This document shows positions 46,575 through 53,972 of a stretch of DNA of 64,000 nucleotides, piece by piece. A model generated the notes under the pieces. The model did no database searches and had not been told where the DNA came from. It saw nothing but the letters and a program-made list of their open reading frames with translations. Position numbers and translations under genes: made by a program. The first letter of the stretch is position 1, and the number at the start of each line of letters is the position of its first letter. Source of the DNA: Streptomyces sp. NRRL S-1022 (lineage in GTDB: Bacteria; Actinomycetota; Actinomycetes; Streptomycetales; Streptomycetaceae); contig NZ_JOIU01000011.1 of NCBI RefSeq assembly GCF_000720135.1, forward strand, positions 310,001 through 374,000, given 5' to 3'.

Positions 46575-47087
46575 TCACCTCGTCACCACGGCCCCGAACG
46601 CCACGAGGTACGACAGCGCGAAGACGACCGGCACCCACTGCTCCACGTGCGTCAGCGGCATGTACCTGCGCCAGTCGCGGCCCTCGCCGAGCGCGACCCA
46701 CTCCGCCCGCGAGTAGGCGTAGGCGGGCAGCTTCGCTTCGAAGGCACCGATCACCGCGTACTTGGCCGCGTTGAGCTGCCGGTACGAGCGCACCATCACG
46801 TACCAGGCCAGGCACTGGGCGAGGACGATCAGCAACCCGGCCACCAGGACCCACGCGGAGGAGCGCGGCCACCCCGCGCCGGACCCGGCGGCGAGGGCGC
46901 CGACGACGGCGGTGTTCAGCGTGAGGAAGAAGGTGTTGGTGAGGTTGCGCCGGGAACTGACCCGGTCGGCCATCTCGACGCACAGCTTGTACTGCTCCAG
47001 TATCGCCGCCTGGTACTCGGCTGTGCCGTCGCCGAAGTCCGACGGGCTGACGCCCTCGTTCCAGAGTTTGTCGTCGATGCCGGCCAT
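46575..47087 (-). CDS. SLATT/RipA-like small membrane protein, candidate pore effector
   Basis: The 170-residue protein starts MAGIDDKLWNEGVSPSDFGD, then a helix EYQAAILEQYKLCVEMADRV followed by SSRRNLTNTFFLTLNTAVVG. Three hydrophobic segments follow (about 51-68, 77-98, 151-168). The YKLxVEMADRxSxRRNxxNTFFLTLN string is recurrent in actinobacterial proteins of the RipA/SLATT type, which are thought to form membrane oligomers. It stands between the SLOG gene and the larger membrane gene at 47147, all on one strand. Confidence 0.75.
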   Translation of the reverse strand: MAGIDDKLWNEGVSPSDFGDGTAEYQAAILEQYKLCVEMADRVSSRRNLTNTFFLTLNTAVVGALAAGSGAGWPRSSAWVLVAGLLIVLAQCLAWYVMVRSYRQLNAAKYAVIGAFEAKLPAYAYSRAEWVALGEGRDWRRYMPLTHVEQWVPVVFALSYLVAFGAVVTR

Positions 47088-47146
47088 GCGTTCATGATGA
47101 CCGAGCGCCCTTCGCGGCCGGATCGATTCCGCCAAACGTGTGCCGC

Positions 47147-48466
47147 TCAGACTCCGTGACCCCGTCGACCGGGGGACGACTCCTCCGTCCGGTCCCAGGC
47201 CTCCCACAGCGGGAGTCGTTCGAGCACCGGGCCGAGTTTCCCGCGTACCGGGCCCAGTACCCGGTCTCGGTGCCTGGTTCCCTGGATCTTGTCGCTCCCG
47301 AAGAAGAGGAAGTGCGGGCGCCCGCCGTCGTCGAAATGGACCGCGCCCTTCAGCGAGAGGCTGTCGGCCGGTTCTGCTTCCGGATAGGGCGGCAGCGCCG
47401 GGGGTGGCCACGGGGCGCGGACGCCATCGCCGGCGAGGCTCCCGACCGGCTCGGACAGGGCGGTGCCGGCCGCGGCGCGGAACTGCTCGTAGGTCTCCCG
47501 GCCCGGGACGAGCAGCAGGAGCCGTCGTGCGGGCAGCAGCCGCACCGCCTCCGAGAACTCCCACTGCAGTCCGGCCCCGGGACCGACCGCGATGACCACC
47601 AGTCGGGCCCGCAGCATCAGGTCGCGCACCGTGTCCTGCCAGTCGTCGATCGGCAGGTACAACCGCCGGGCTCCCACCAGGGGGAGCCTCTCTCCAGGGC
47701 GGCCCACGGCCACCATCGGGGCCACGGGCTTGAGCGCCTCGGCGAGTTGCTCTTCCTCCGTGAGGCCGGACAGGTGGAAGTCCGGCAGCACGGCGCCCGG
47801 TCCGGGAGCCCGGTGCTCGGTCTGCTCCAGCGTGGTACGCGGGAGGTCGTCCTCGAAGGACCTCAAGTAGAGGGAGTAGGAACCGCTTTGCAGGTCCTCG
47901 GCTGACCGGATGACCTCGGAGAGGTGCCGTCGCCCGTGCACGGCGAGTTGCCGGGCGCCGGAGAGCAGTGTGTACCCGGACGCGGAGGTCAGGGGGATCA
48001 GGAGGTCGACATCCCACCAGGGCACCGAAAGGCCGTCTCCCCAGCTCCGGTTGACCGCGTTGAAAGCGGCGATCGCCAGGAACAGCCGCACGGGGACGAA
48101 AGCCTTCCCGGTCGGGGGTCGGCGCAGCACGAGGGCCCGGTGGACGACGACCAGCACCGCTCCCGCGGCGACCGCGCCGGCCAGGGCCGCCACCAGGTAC
48201 CACCACCCCCGGTGTGTGTCGGTGAGGGAGGCTCCTTCCGGCAGTCTCGTCTCCTGCCAGTGGTTCACGGCCAGGAGTGCCATGGCGGCGCCGACGGCGC
48301 CGGTCGGCCAGGCGCCGATGGTGAGGAACCTGCCCCGGACGGCCGATTGCCGGGGCACCGCGGGAAGTACGGCGCGCGCCGGTGCCTGCGGCGAGCGTGG
48401 CGCTCGCGCCGTACGGGCGCTGTCGCTCCCGTCGGGGTTGCAGATGTCCGCGTACTCCTTCGGCAT
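47147..48466 (-). CDS. Multi-helix membrane protein with TIR/SLOG-like domain (LRSFEDD / QWE), candidate effector 2
   Basis: The ATG at 48466 has a GGGGCGGAG site and gives 439 residues. There are at least three membrane helices (about 50-67, 88-110, 123-140), then a cytosolic domain: SLYLRSFEDD (LRSF 201-204), MVAVGRPGERLPLVGARRLY, WQDTVRDLMLRARLVVIAVG, LQWEFSEAV (WE 302-303) and ARRLLLLVPG. The order of motifs matches the protein at 44554, so the two are distant paralogues. The frame upstream of 48466 is not used. It is first in the four-gene run. Function is unknown. Confidence 0.78.
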   Translation of the reverse strand: MPKEYADICNPDGSDSARTARAPRSPQAPARAVLPAVPRQSAVRGRFLTIGAWPTGAVGAAMALLAVNHWQETRLPEGASLTDTHRGWWYLVAALAGAVAAGAVLVVVHRALVLRRPPTGKAFVPVRLFLAIAAFNAVNRSWGDGLSVPWWDVDLLIPLTSASGYTLLSGARQLAVHGRRHLSEVIRSAEDLQSGSYSLYLRSFEDDLPRTTLEQTEHRAPGPGAVLPDFHLSGLTEEEQLAEALKPVAPMVAVGRPGERLPLVGARRLYLPIDDWQDTVRDLMLRARLVVIAVGPGAGLQWEFSEAVRLLPARRLLLLVPGRETYEQFRAAAGTALSEPVGSLAGDGVRAPWPPPALPPYPEAEPADSLSLKGAVHFDDGGRPHFLFFGSDKIQGTRHRDRVLGPVRGKLGPVLERLPLWEAWDRTEESSPGRRGHGV

Positions 48467-48548
48467 ACTCCGCCCCCGTCCCAGACGACGCCGTCCGCCG
48501 GCCGACCACCGCCCGATTCCCCACCACGATGACAGATGGTGCGTCAGC

Positions 48549-48971
48549 TCATTCTCCAACGGCTGCCGTTTGGGCGGCCCCCACGTCGCTGCGCACGGCC
48601 CGCTCCTCCGCGTCGGCCAGCCAGAAGCAGACCGGCGGAAGGGCGAGCTCGATCACTGCCAGCGCGACCTGGAACGAATGGGGCCAACCGTGTACGGCGA
48701 GCGAGAGCAGCCGGCCCACGCCGCCCAGGAGGAATACGGCGGCCAGCCACCGCACCGCCCGGGCCGGGATCGGACGTTGCTGCGCGGCCCACAGCCAGGC
48801 CAGCCCGTAGCCGACGAAGCCGGCTCCCATGAACCGGCCCCAGCTGTCGATCGTGGTGCCGGCGGAACCGGCTCCGGGAATCGCCGCGTTGCCGAGCGCC
48901 ACATGGAACAGGCCGATCGCCACGCAGGCCCAGCCCATCAGCTGCGTGAGTACGCGCAGAGCCCTGGCCAT
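48549..48971 (-). CDS. DUF4345-type membrane protein
   Basis: The 140-residue protein has four helices (LMGWACVAIGLFHVALG, FMGAGFVGYGLAWLWAAQ, WLAAVFLLGGVGRLLSLA, VALAVIELALPPVCFWLA). The FMGxGFVGYGLAWLWA and GGxGRLLSL motifs match DUF4345. It is divergent from a TetR gene, and the spacer holds a long palindrome, so it is the likely target of that regulator. The function of the family is unknown. Confidence 0.85.
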   Translation of the reverse strand: MARALRVLTQLMGWACVAIGLFHVALGNAAIPGAGSAGTTIDSWGRFMGAGFVGYGLAWLWAAQQRPIPARAVRWLAAVFLLGGVGRLLSLAVHGWPHSFQVALAVIELALPPVCFWLADAEERAVRSDVGAAQTAAVGE

Positions 48972-49004
48972 GGTCCCCCCAAAGTCGTCGTGCGGACCTT
49001 ATTC

Positions 49005-49046
49005 GACATGTGTCTACTACCTTGGAGGCTCTAGTAGACGCATGTC
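49005..49046. promoter_or_regulatory. Long inverted repeat operator in the DUF4345/tetR spacer
   Basis: GACATGTGTCTACTA (49005-49019) and TAGTAGACGCATGTC (49032-49046) are inverted repeats matching at 14 of 15 positions, with a 12-base spacer. It lies 15 bp ahead of the tetR start and 33 bp ahead of the DUF4345 start, so it can control both. It looks like a double TetR site. Confidence 0.8.
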
Positions 49047-49061
49047 AACTAGACTTTAGCC

Positions 49062-49703
49062 GTGCCTCCTCGCCAGCGACTTGCCCCCGCCGACCGCCGC
49101 GCCCAGCTCCTCTCCGTCGGCGCACGGCTCTTCGCCACCCACCCTTACTCCGATGTACTGATGGAGGACGTCGCCGAAGCGGCCGGTGTCTCCCGGGCGC
49201 TGCTCTACCGCCACTTCCCCAGCAAGCAGGCCCTCTTCGCGGCCGTGTACCAGCAGGCGGCGGACCAGCTCCTCGCCGAGACCCGGTTCGACCCCGCCGA
49301 CTCCCTGGTGGAACAGCTCGTTCAGGGGCTGGAGGTCCACCTCGACTACTTCGTCGCGAACCGCAACGCCGTACTCGCCGCCAACCGGGTCCTCGCGGGC
49401 GACCCGGTGATCCAGACGATCATGACGAACGAGCTGGACGCGCTCCGCGCCAGGCTGCTGGCCGTACTCCCGCTCGCCGACGAGAACGCCCGCGAGACCG
49501 TGTCGGCCGTCCTGAAGAGCTGGCTGGTCTTCGTCCAGGTCCTCTGCGTCGACTGGCTCACCCACGAGACCTGCACCCGCACCCAACTGCGTGACGTCTG
49601 CATCGGCGCGGTGCTCGGCGCGCTCCGGCCACTGCTCGCTGAGGACCCCGCGCCCGACTGGCCCCGGCATATCTCCGACGCCGCGCCCAGGAATACGCCA
49701 TGA
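49062..49703 (+). CDS. TetR family transcriptional regulator (next to DUF4345)
   Basis: The GTG at 49062 gives 213 residues with a TetR HTH (YSDVLMEDVAEAAGVSRALL followed by YRHFPSKQALF) and a helical C-terminal domain (LEVHLDYFVANRNAVLAANR). It belongs to the common Streptomyces type with a long central ligand pocket. The large palindrome immediately upstream is its probable operator. It is the closest regulator to the biosynthetic operon that begins at 50236, but no matching operator was seen there. Confidence 0.9.
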   Translation: MPPRQRLAPADRRAQLLSVGARLFATHPYSDVLMEDVAEAAGVSRALLYRHFPSKQALFAAVYQQAADQLLAETRFDPADSLVEQLVQGLEVHLDYFVANRNAVLAANRVLAGDPVIQTIMTNELDALRARLLAVLPLADENARETVSAVLKSWLVFVQVLCVDWLTHETCTRTQLRDVCIGAVLGALRPLLAEDPAPDWPRHISDAAPRNTP

Positions 49704-50235
49704 ATGCCGCCACGCCGAGCCGCCCGGGGGAATCACAACTTAAAGAAGGTTGGTTATTTAATTGACCATCGGGATAGGCTTTCTTTACCGGATCCTTTGA
49801 TTGTCGGGCACCGGCCTCGAGCGGGGTGGCCAATTCTGCTCCCTGATGGCATGTGACGCACGTCACTTGGCCTGAATGGTGGAGCGGGGGAAGCGGTGCG
49901 GTTGAGCTGCGCGGGTCGTTTCCCTCAAGGGGCGATGCCGGCCGGATGGCGTGCCGTCGCGAGAGGGCTCGGCGGCTTGTTGCCGAGATCAAGCCACTCT
50001 TCGAGAGTCGAGCTTGGCTTGCCCGAGGAGGGGAAATCGGGACCGTTGGTCTGTGCATGAGGTTGATTGACAGGAAGACAAGGTGGCCGTTGAAATGACA
50101 TCAACGGGCTCGCCTGCCGCGCCCGGTCATTGAAAATCGGGGACGAGGCCCGTGACGGCTCATCCATTTTTCTCTCACGAATGGAAAGTCCCCCGATTCG
50201 TCAGCCCTCCGCAACCGGCGAGCCGTCAGGAGTGA
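49704..50235 (+). promoter_or_regulatory. Upstream region of the biosynthetic operon
   Basis: No gene is supported in these 532 bases. The stretch 49738-49790 is strikingly A+T-rich and contains TAAAGAA (49741-49747) and TTCTTTA (49781-49787) as inverted repeats around a TTGGTT...TAGGCT promoter-like pair. A second palindrome, GTGACGCACGTCAC, lies at 49853-49866. The long leader suggests that operon expression is regulated here. Confidence 0.45.
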
Positions 50236-51015
50236 ATGGTGACGGAAACAACGTGCCGCCCCCTGCGCGCATCCACCTCTCTCATGTCCGCTTTCGGCCG
50301 CCGCCCCGGCCCCCTCAGAACCCTGCTCCTGCACCCGTCGGGTGGTGGGCTGGGCCAGTACATGGCCGTGATCTCCCACCTGAGCCGTCGCGGACCCGTG
50401 CACGGGATCCGGGCGGCCGGTCTCCAGCCGGACGAGACGCCCGACGACAGCGTCGAGGCCATGCTCCAGCGGTACCTGCCCCTGGTGCGCACCCTTCCCG
50501 GGCCGCCCGACCTGCTGCTGGGATGGTCACTCGGCGGCGTGCTGGCCTGGGAGCTGGCCGTAGCACTGGCCGCCACCGGACACCGCCCCGCCGTGGTCAT
50601 GGTGGACAGCTTCGCCGAGCCCTGGTCGGCCTGTCACACGAGCCCGGGACAATTGCTGGGCCGCATCCTCTCCCAGTCCTCGTCGCCGGAACCCGGGGCC
50701 AGGGAACGGCTGGAACGCACCGCGACCGCACATCTGAAGGCCTCCGCCGAGCACCACGCCTCCCCCCACTACGACGGCCCGGTGCTCCTGATGCCCTGTG
50801 CCGGCGGCGAGCGGGAGGCGCAGGTGGCCGCCTGGGCGCGCAGGGCGCCACGCCTGGCCACGCGCGAGCTGCCGTGCGGCCACTTCGACGTGTTCCAGCC
50901 GGGACACCACCGCCTGATGACACATCACTTGAACGACTTCCTCAGCGAACCGTCCCGTGCGAGCCGGCCGTCCGGTGAGAGCCGGTTGTCCGCCGTCGCC
51001 GGGAGGCACGGATGA
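50236..51015 (+). CDS. Type II thioesterase (alpha/beta hydrolase)
   Basis: The 259-residue protein has the thioesterase fold: LLLHPSGGGLGQYMAVISHL near the start, the nucleophile in LLLGWSLGGVLAWELAVAL (G-x-S-x-G) and a catalytic His in LPCGHFDVFQPGHH. Such enzymes release or proof-read acyl groups on carrier proteins. The ATG follows AGGAG. It is the first gene of the operon, and its stop overlaps the first of two tiny coupled frames. It likely edits or unloads the carrier proteins encoded downstream. Confidence 0.88.
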   Translation: MVTETTCRPLRASTSLMSAFGRRPGPLRTLLLHPSGGGLGQYMAVISHLSRRGPVHGIRAAGLQPDETPDDSVEAMLQRYLPLVRTLPGPPDLLLGWSLGGVLAWELAVALAATGHRPAVVMVDSFAEPWSACHTSPGQLLGRILSQSSSPEPGARERLERTATAHLKASAEHHASPHYDGPVLLMPCAGGEREAQVAAWARRAPRLATRELPCGHFDVFQPGHHRLMTHHLNDFLSEPSRASRPSGESRLSAVAGRHG

Positions 51016-51082
51016 CCCACCAGTCCGAGGAGTACCTATGACACGGCAGCCCGACAGTGCGCGTACGGGAGAGTGCGGATGA
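51012..51082 (+). other. Chain of two ATGA-coupled mini-ORFs (9 and 14 codons)
   Basis: ATGA at 51012 joins the thioesterase stop to a 9-residue frame (MTHQSEEYL). Its stop overlaps ATGA at 51038, opening a 14-residue frame (MTRQPDSARTGECG). The stop of that frame overlaps ATGA at 51079, the start of the BtrH-like gene. The chain could pass ribosomes from one gene to the next, or be chance. Confidence 0.45.
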
Positions 51083-52449
51083 CCGCCTCCGCCGGGTACG
51101 CGTTCCCCGCTCACCTCTTCGACTGCCTGCAAGTGAACCTGGCCGAACGGGCCGACCACTGGCACGGCCCCGGTACCGCACTGCGTCTGGGCGCGGTCCT
51201 CCGATTCCGCCCGGCCCCCGCTGCCCCGGCCCCCGCGGTCGCGACTGCCGCGGTGCCGTCCGCCGACGCATCGGGGCTGCCCACCGTCGAACGCACCGTC
51301 GTGCAGCAGCTCGACGACGCCCGGCGGTATCTCGGCCTCGCCGTCCGCAGCGTCGACCACGATCGTCCGTTCGACGCCGTCCCGCCCGGTGAAGGCCGTT
51401 ACGTGGTGGCCGACGCCTTCTTCCTGCCCTGGGTGCCGTACCACCGGCGGCAGCACATGGACCACAGTTTCCTGTTGCTGCCCGGCGAGGGCGGGGGCGG
51501 GGCGGTGCGTGTGCGGGACGGCTACCTCAACGACACCCCTTGGGGCAGCGCGCGTCCCGGGGAGTGGCGGTTCGACCGGGCCGCCCTCGCGGACCTGGGG
51601 ATGGTCAAGCTGAGCGTCGGCCTCACCCCGGCCGACCCCTCCCCGCTCCCACCGCCCCTGCTGGACCTGGCCTGCGCGGAGGAGACCGACGAGTACGTCA
51701 CGGCCTACGAGCAGCACCCCGACCGGACCGAGGCACTGCGGCGGCTGACCCTGGAGACCTGGCTGCTCTGCCGGGGCCGGGAACTGCACGCGGCCTACCT
51801 GGCGCGGTACGCGGCCGGCGGGGTCACGGACCGGGTGCGCGACCACGTGACGGCGTGGAAGACGCTGGCCGAGCAGGTGTACCTGGCCTACCGCCGGGTC
51901 GAGCGGGGCCGTGCGGAGCCCGTCGGGCCGCTGGGGCGGCTGCGGGAGCTGCTGCTCGCCGACCCGGGCGTGTTCGCCCGCCCTGACAGCGATGTCGTAC
52001 CGGCGGCACGGCCGGACGACGCGCCGGCGGGAACCCGGCGTGAGGTGCCCGGGCACGGGGCCGGTGACCCGCGTGCCGGCGTCGCCTCCGTCATCGCCGC
52101 GGTGGCCGCGGAGACGCTGGGCGCGGATCCGGCGGCCCTGCTCGCCGGCGCGTCGCTGGGCGAGCTTCCGGAGTTCAACTCCTTCCGGATCGTGGAGCTG
52201 GTCGAGCGGCTGGAGGAACGATTCGGCATCGAGTTCCGTCCCGACGACCTGGTCCCGGAGAACCTGCACCGCGTCGAGGACCTCCACCGGGCCGTCGAAC
52301 GGGCAACGCCGGCCGGCCCGATCCCGGCCTCGGCGACCCCGGCCGCCCCCACCCCGGCCCCCGGGAGGACCCGGACCTCCGGAACCCCGGCCGACTTCAC
52401 CCCGGCCTCCCCCACCCTGGCCACCGCACAAGCGGAGAGGACACGATGA
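51079..52449 (+). CDS. BtrH-like acyltransferase fused to a C-terminal carrier protein domain
   Basis: The 456-residue protein begins with a BtrH_N-like region (about 1-200): HLFDCLQVNLAERADHWHGP with candidate nucleophile Cys16, and VVADAFFLPWVPYHRRQHMD HS with His residues. In butirosin biosynthesis BtrH moves an acyl group from a carrier protein to an amine. A helical linker follows, then a carrier domain (about 335-410) with the attachment motif FNSFRIVELVERLEERFGI (Ser368). The last 45 residues are Pro/Thr/Ala-rich. Fusion of this transferase to its own carrier is unusual. It overlaps the ligase by ATGA. Confidence 0.72.
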   Translation: MTASAGYAFPAHLFDCLQVNLAERADHWHGPGTALRLGAVLRFRPAPAAPAPAVATAAVPSADASGLPTVERTVVQQLDDARRYLGLAVRSVDHDRPFDAVPPGEGRYVVADAFFLPWVPYHRRQHMDHSFLLLPGEGGGGAVRVRDGYLNDTPWGSARPGEWRFDRAALADLGMVKLSVGLTPADPSPLPPPLLDLACAEETDEYVTAYEQHPDRTEALRRLTLETWLLCRGRELHAAYLARYAAGGVTDRVRDHVTAWKTLAEQVYLAYRRVERGRAEPVGPLGRLRELLLADPGVFARPDSDVVPAARPDDAPAGTRREVPGHGAGDPRAGVASVIAAVAAETLGADPAALLAGASLGELPEFNSFRIVELVERLEERFGIEFRPDDLVPENLHRVEDLHRAVERATPAGPIPASATPAAPTPAPGRTRTSGTPADFTPASPTLATAQAERTR

Positions 52450-53972
52450 GCCCCCAGTCACCGCCCCCCGCACTGCTCCACGACCTCCTCGACCACGCGG
52501 CCGCACGCCGGCCCGACGATCCCGCGTTCACCGTCGCGGAGCGCACGCTCGGCTACGCGGAGCTGGCCCGCGCGAGCAGGCACGCGGCACAGTGGCTCCG
52601 CTCGGCGGGCCTGGACCGCGGTGACCGCTTCCTGCTGGACGCCCGGCTGAACCCCCTGCTTCCCGTGCTGGTGTTCGCCGCCGCACGGATCGGCGCGGTG
52701 TTCTCCCTGATCCACGAGCAGGTGCGCGGGGTGCAGTTGGAGCACATCCTGGACGACAGCGAACCGGCCCTCTTCTTCTCCGACGCGCCGCAGTCCCTGG
52801 ACATCGCCGCACGCAAGGGCGTACGCACCGTCAGCAGCCCCGACGTCTCCGCCCTGCTCGACTCCCGGCACGGCGTGGAACCGGAGCCGGTCACCGCGCC
52901 CCTCGCGGTCGACCCGGTCTGCATGATCTACACCTCCGGCACCACCTCGCTGCCGAAGGCGGTGGTCAGCACCCACCAGCAGATGGTGTTCGCGGCCCAG
53001 GCCATTCAGCAGGTGCTGCGCTACGGCGATGACGACGTCGTCTACAGCCCCCTCCCGCTGTCCTTCGACTACGGGCTGTACCAGGTCTTCCTGAGCGCCC
53101 TGGGCGGATCGCATCTGCACCTGGCCACGCCGGGCGACGCCGGACCGGCGCTGCTGACCCGGCTGGCCGGCTGCGGTGCCACCGTCCTGCCTGCCGTACC
53201 GTCCCTGGCCGAGGGCCTGGCGGCGCTGCTGCGGCGCCGCCCGGGCCGCGCCCCGCAGACGCTGCGGATGCTCACCAACACCGGCGCGGCGATGCCCCAG
53301 CAGACACTGACCGACCTGAGGGCGGCCCTGCCGCGGCTGCGGGTGCACCTGATGTTCGGGCTGACGGAGTGCAAACGCGCCACCATCATGCCCGCCGACG
53401 GGGATCTGGCACGGCCCGGCTCCAGCGGCAGGGCCCTGCCCGGGACCGAGGTCTTCGTCATCGACGAGGAAGGGCGGCGCTGTCCTCCTGGCGAGACCGG
53501 CGAGATCGTCGTACGCGGCCCGCACGTGATGAGCGGCTACTGGCGCCGGCCGGAGGCGACCGCGCAGCGTTTCTTCCGCGTGGACGGGCTGTTCCCGCAG
53601 CTGCGCACCGGTGACTACGGCTGGCTCGACGACGAGGGCTACCTGTACTTCACCGGCCGCCGCGACGACCTGTACAAGGCGAACGGCTTCCGGGTCAGCG
53701 CCGGCGAGGTGGAGGCGGCGGCGCGGCGGACGGCCGGGGTGGAGAGCGCGGCGGTGCTGCCGCCCGCGGAGGACCGGCCGGCCACGCTCTTCGTCACCGG
53801 AGCCGTACGGCCCGAGGACGTCCTCCTCGCCCTGCGGGAGGAGATCGAGGACTTCAAGATCCCCCCACGGTGCGTCGCCCTGGACGCGCTGCCCCTGACC
53901 GGCAACGGCAAGGTCGACCGCGACGGGTTGGCCGCGGCCCTCCGCACGGAGGGGCACGCCCATGCCGGTTGA
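52446..53972 (+). CDS. AMP-forming acyl/aminoacyl ligase (ANL superfamily)
   Basis: The 508-residue ligase has CMIYTSGTTSLPKAVVSTHQ (the ATP loop), LMFGLTECKRATIMPADGDL, the RTGDYGWLDDEGYLYFTGR hinge block and the C-terminal LTGNGKVDRD lysine. Its GLTEC motif and length resemble the AMP ligases found with a PLP decarboxylase and an ACP in exosortase-A-associated loci, and the same two partners follow here. It should activate a carboxylic acid for loading on a carrier protein. ATGA overlap upstream and an 11-bp overlap downstream couple it to its neighbours. Confidence 0.88.
   Translation: MSPQSPPPALLHDLLDHAAARRPDDPAFTVAERTLGYAELARASRHAAQWLRSAGLDRGDRFLLDARLNPLLPVLVFAAARIGAVFSLIHEQVRGVQLEHILDDSEPALFFSDAPQSLDIAARKGVRTVSSPDVSALLDSRHGVEPEPVTAPLAVDPVCMIYTSGTTSLPKAVVSTHQQMVFAAQAIQQVLRYGDDDVVYSPLPLSFDYGLYQVFLSALGGSHLHLATPGDAGPALLTRLAGCGATVLPAVPSLAEGLAALLRRRPGRAPQTLRMLTNTGAAMPQQTLTDLRAALPRLRVHLMFGLTECKRATIMPADGDLARPGSSGRALPGTEVFVIDEEGRRCPPGETGEIVVRGPHVMSGYWRRPEATAQRFFRVDGLFPQLRTGDYGWLDDEGYLYFTGRRDDLYKANGFRVSAGEVEAAARRTAGVESAAVLPPAEDRPATLFVTGAVRPEDVLLALREEIEDFKIPPRCVALDALPLTGNGKVDRDGLAAALRTEGHAHAG

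Noticed and set aside
49853..50098. Small plus-strand frame in the region before the biosynthetic operon
   Set aside because: It has no ribosome site and no recognisable domain, and it overlaps the palindrome at 49853-49866.
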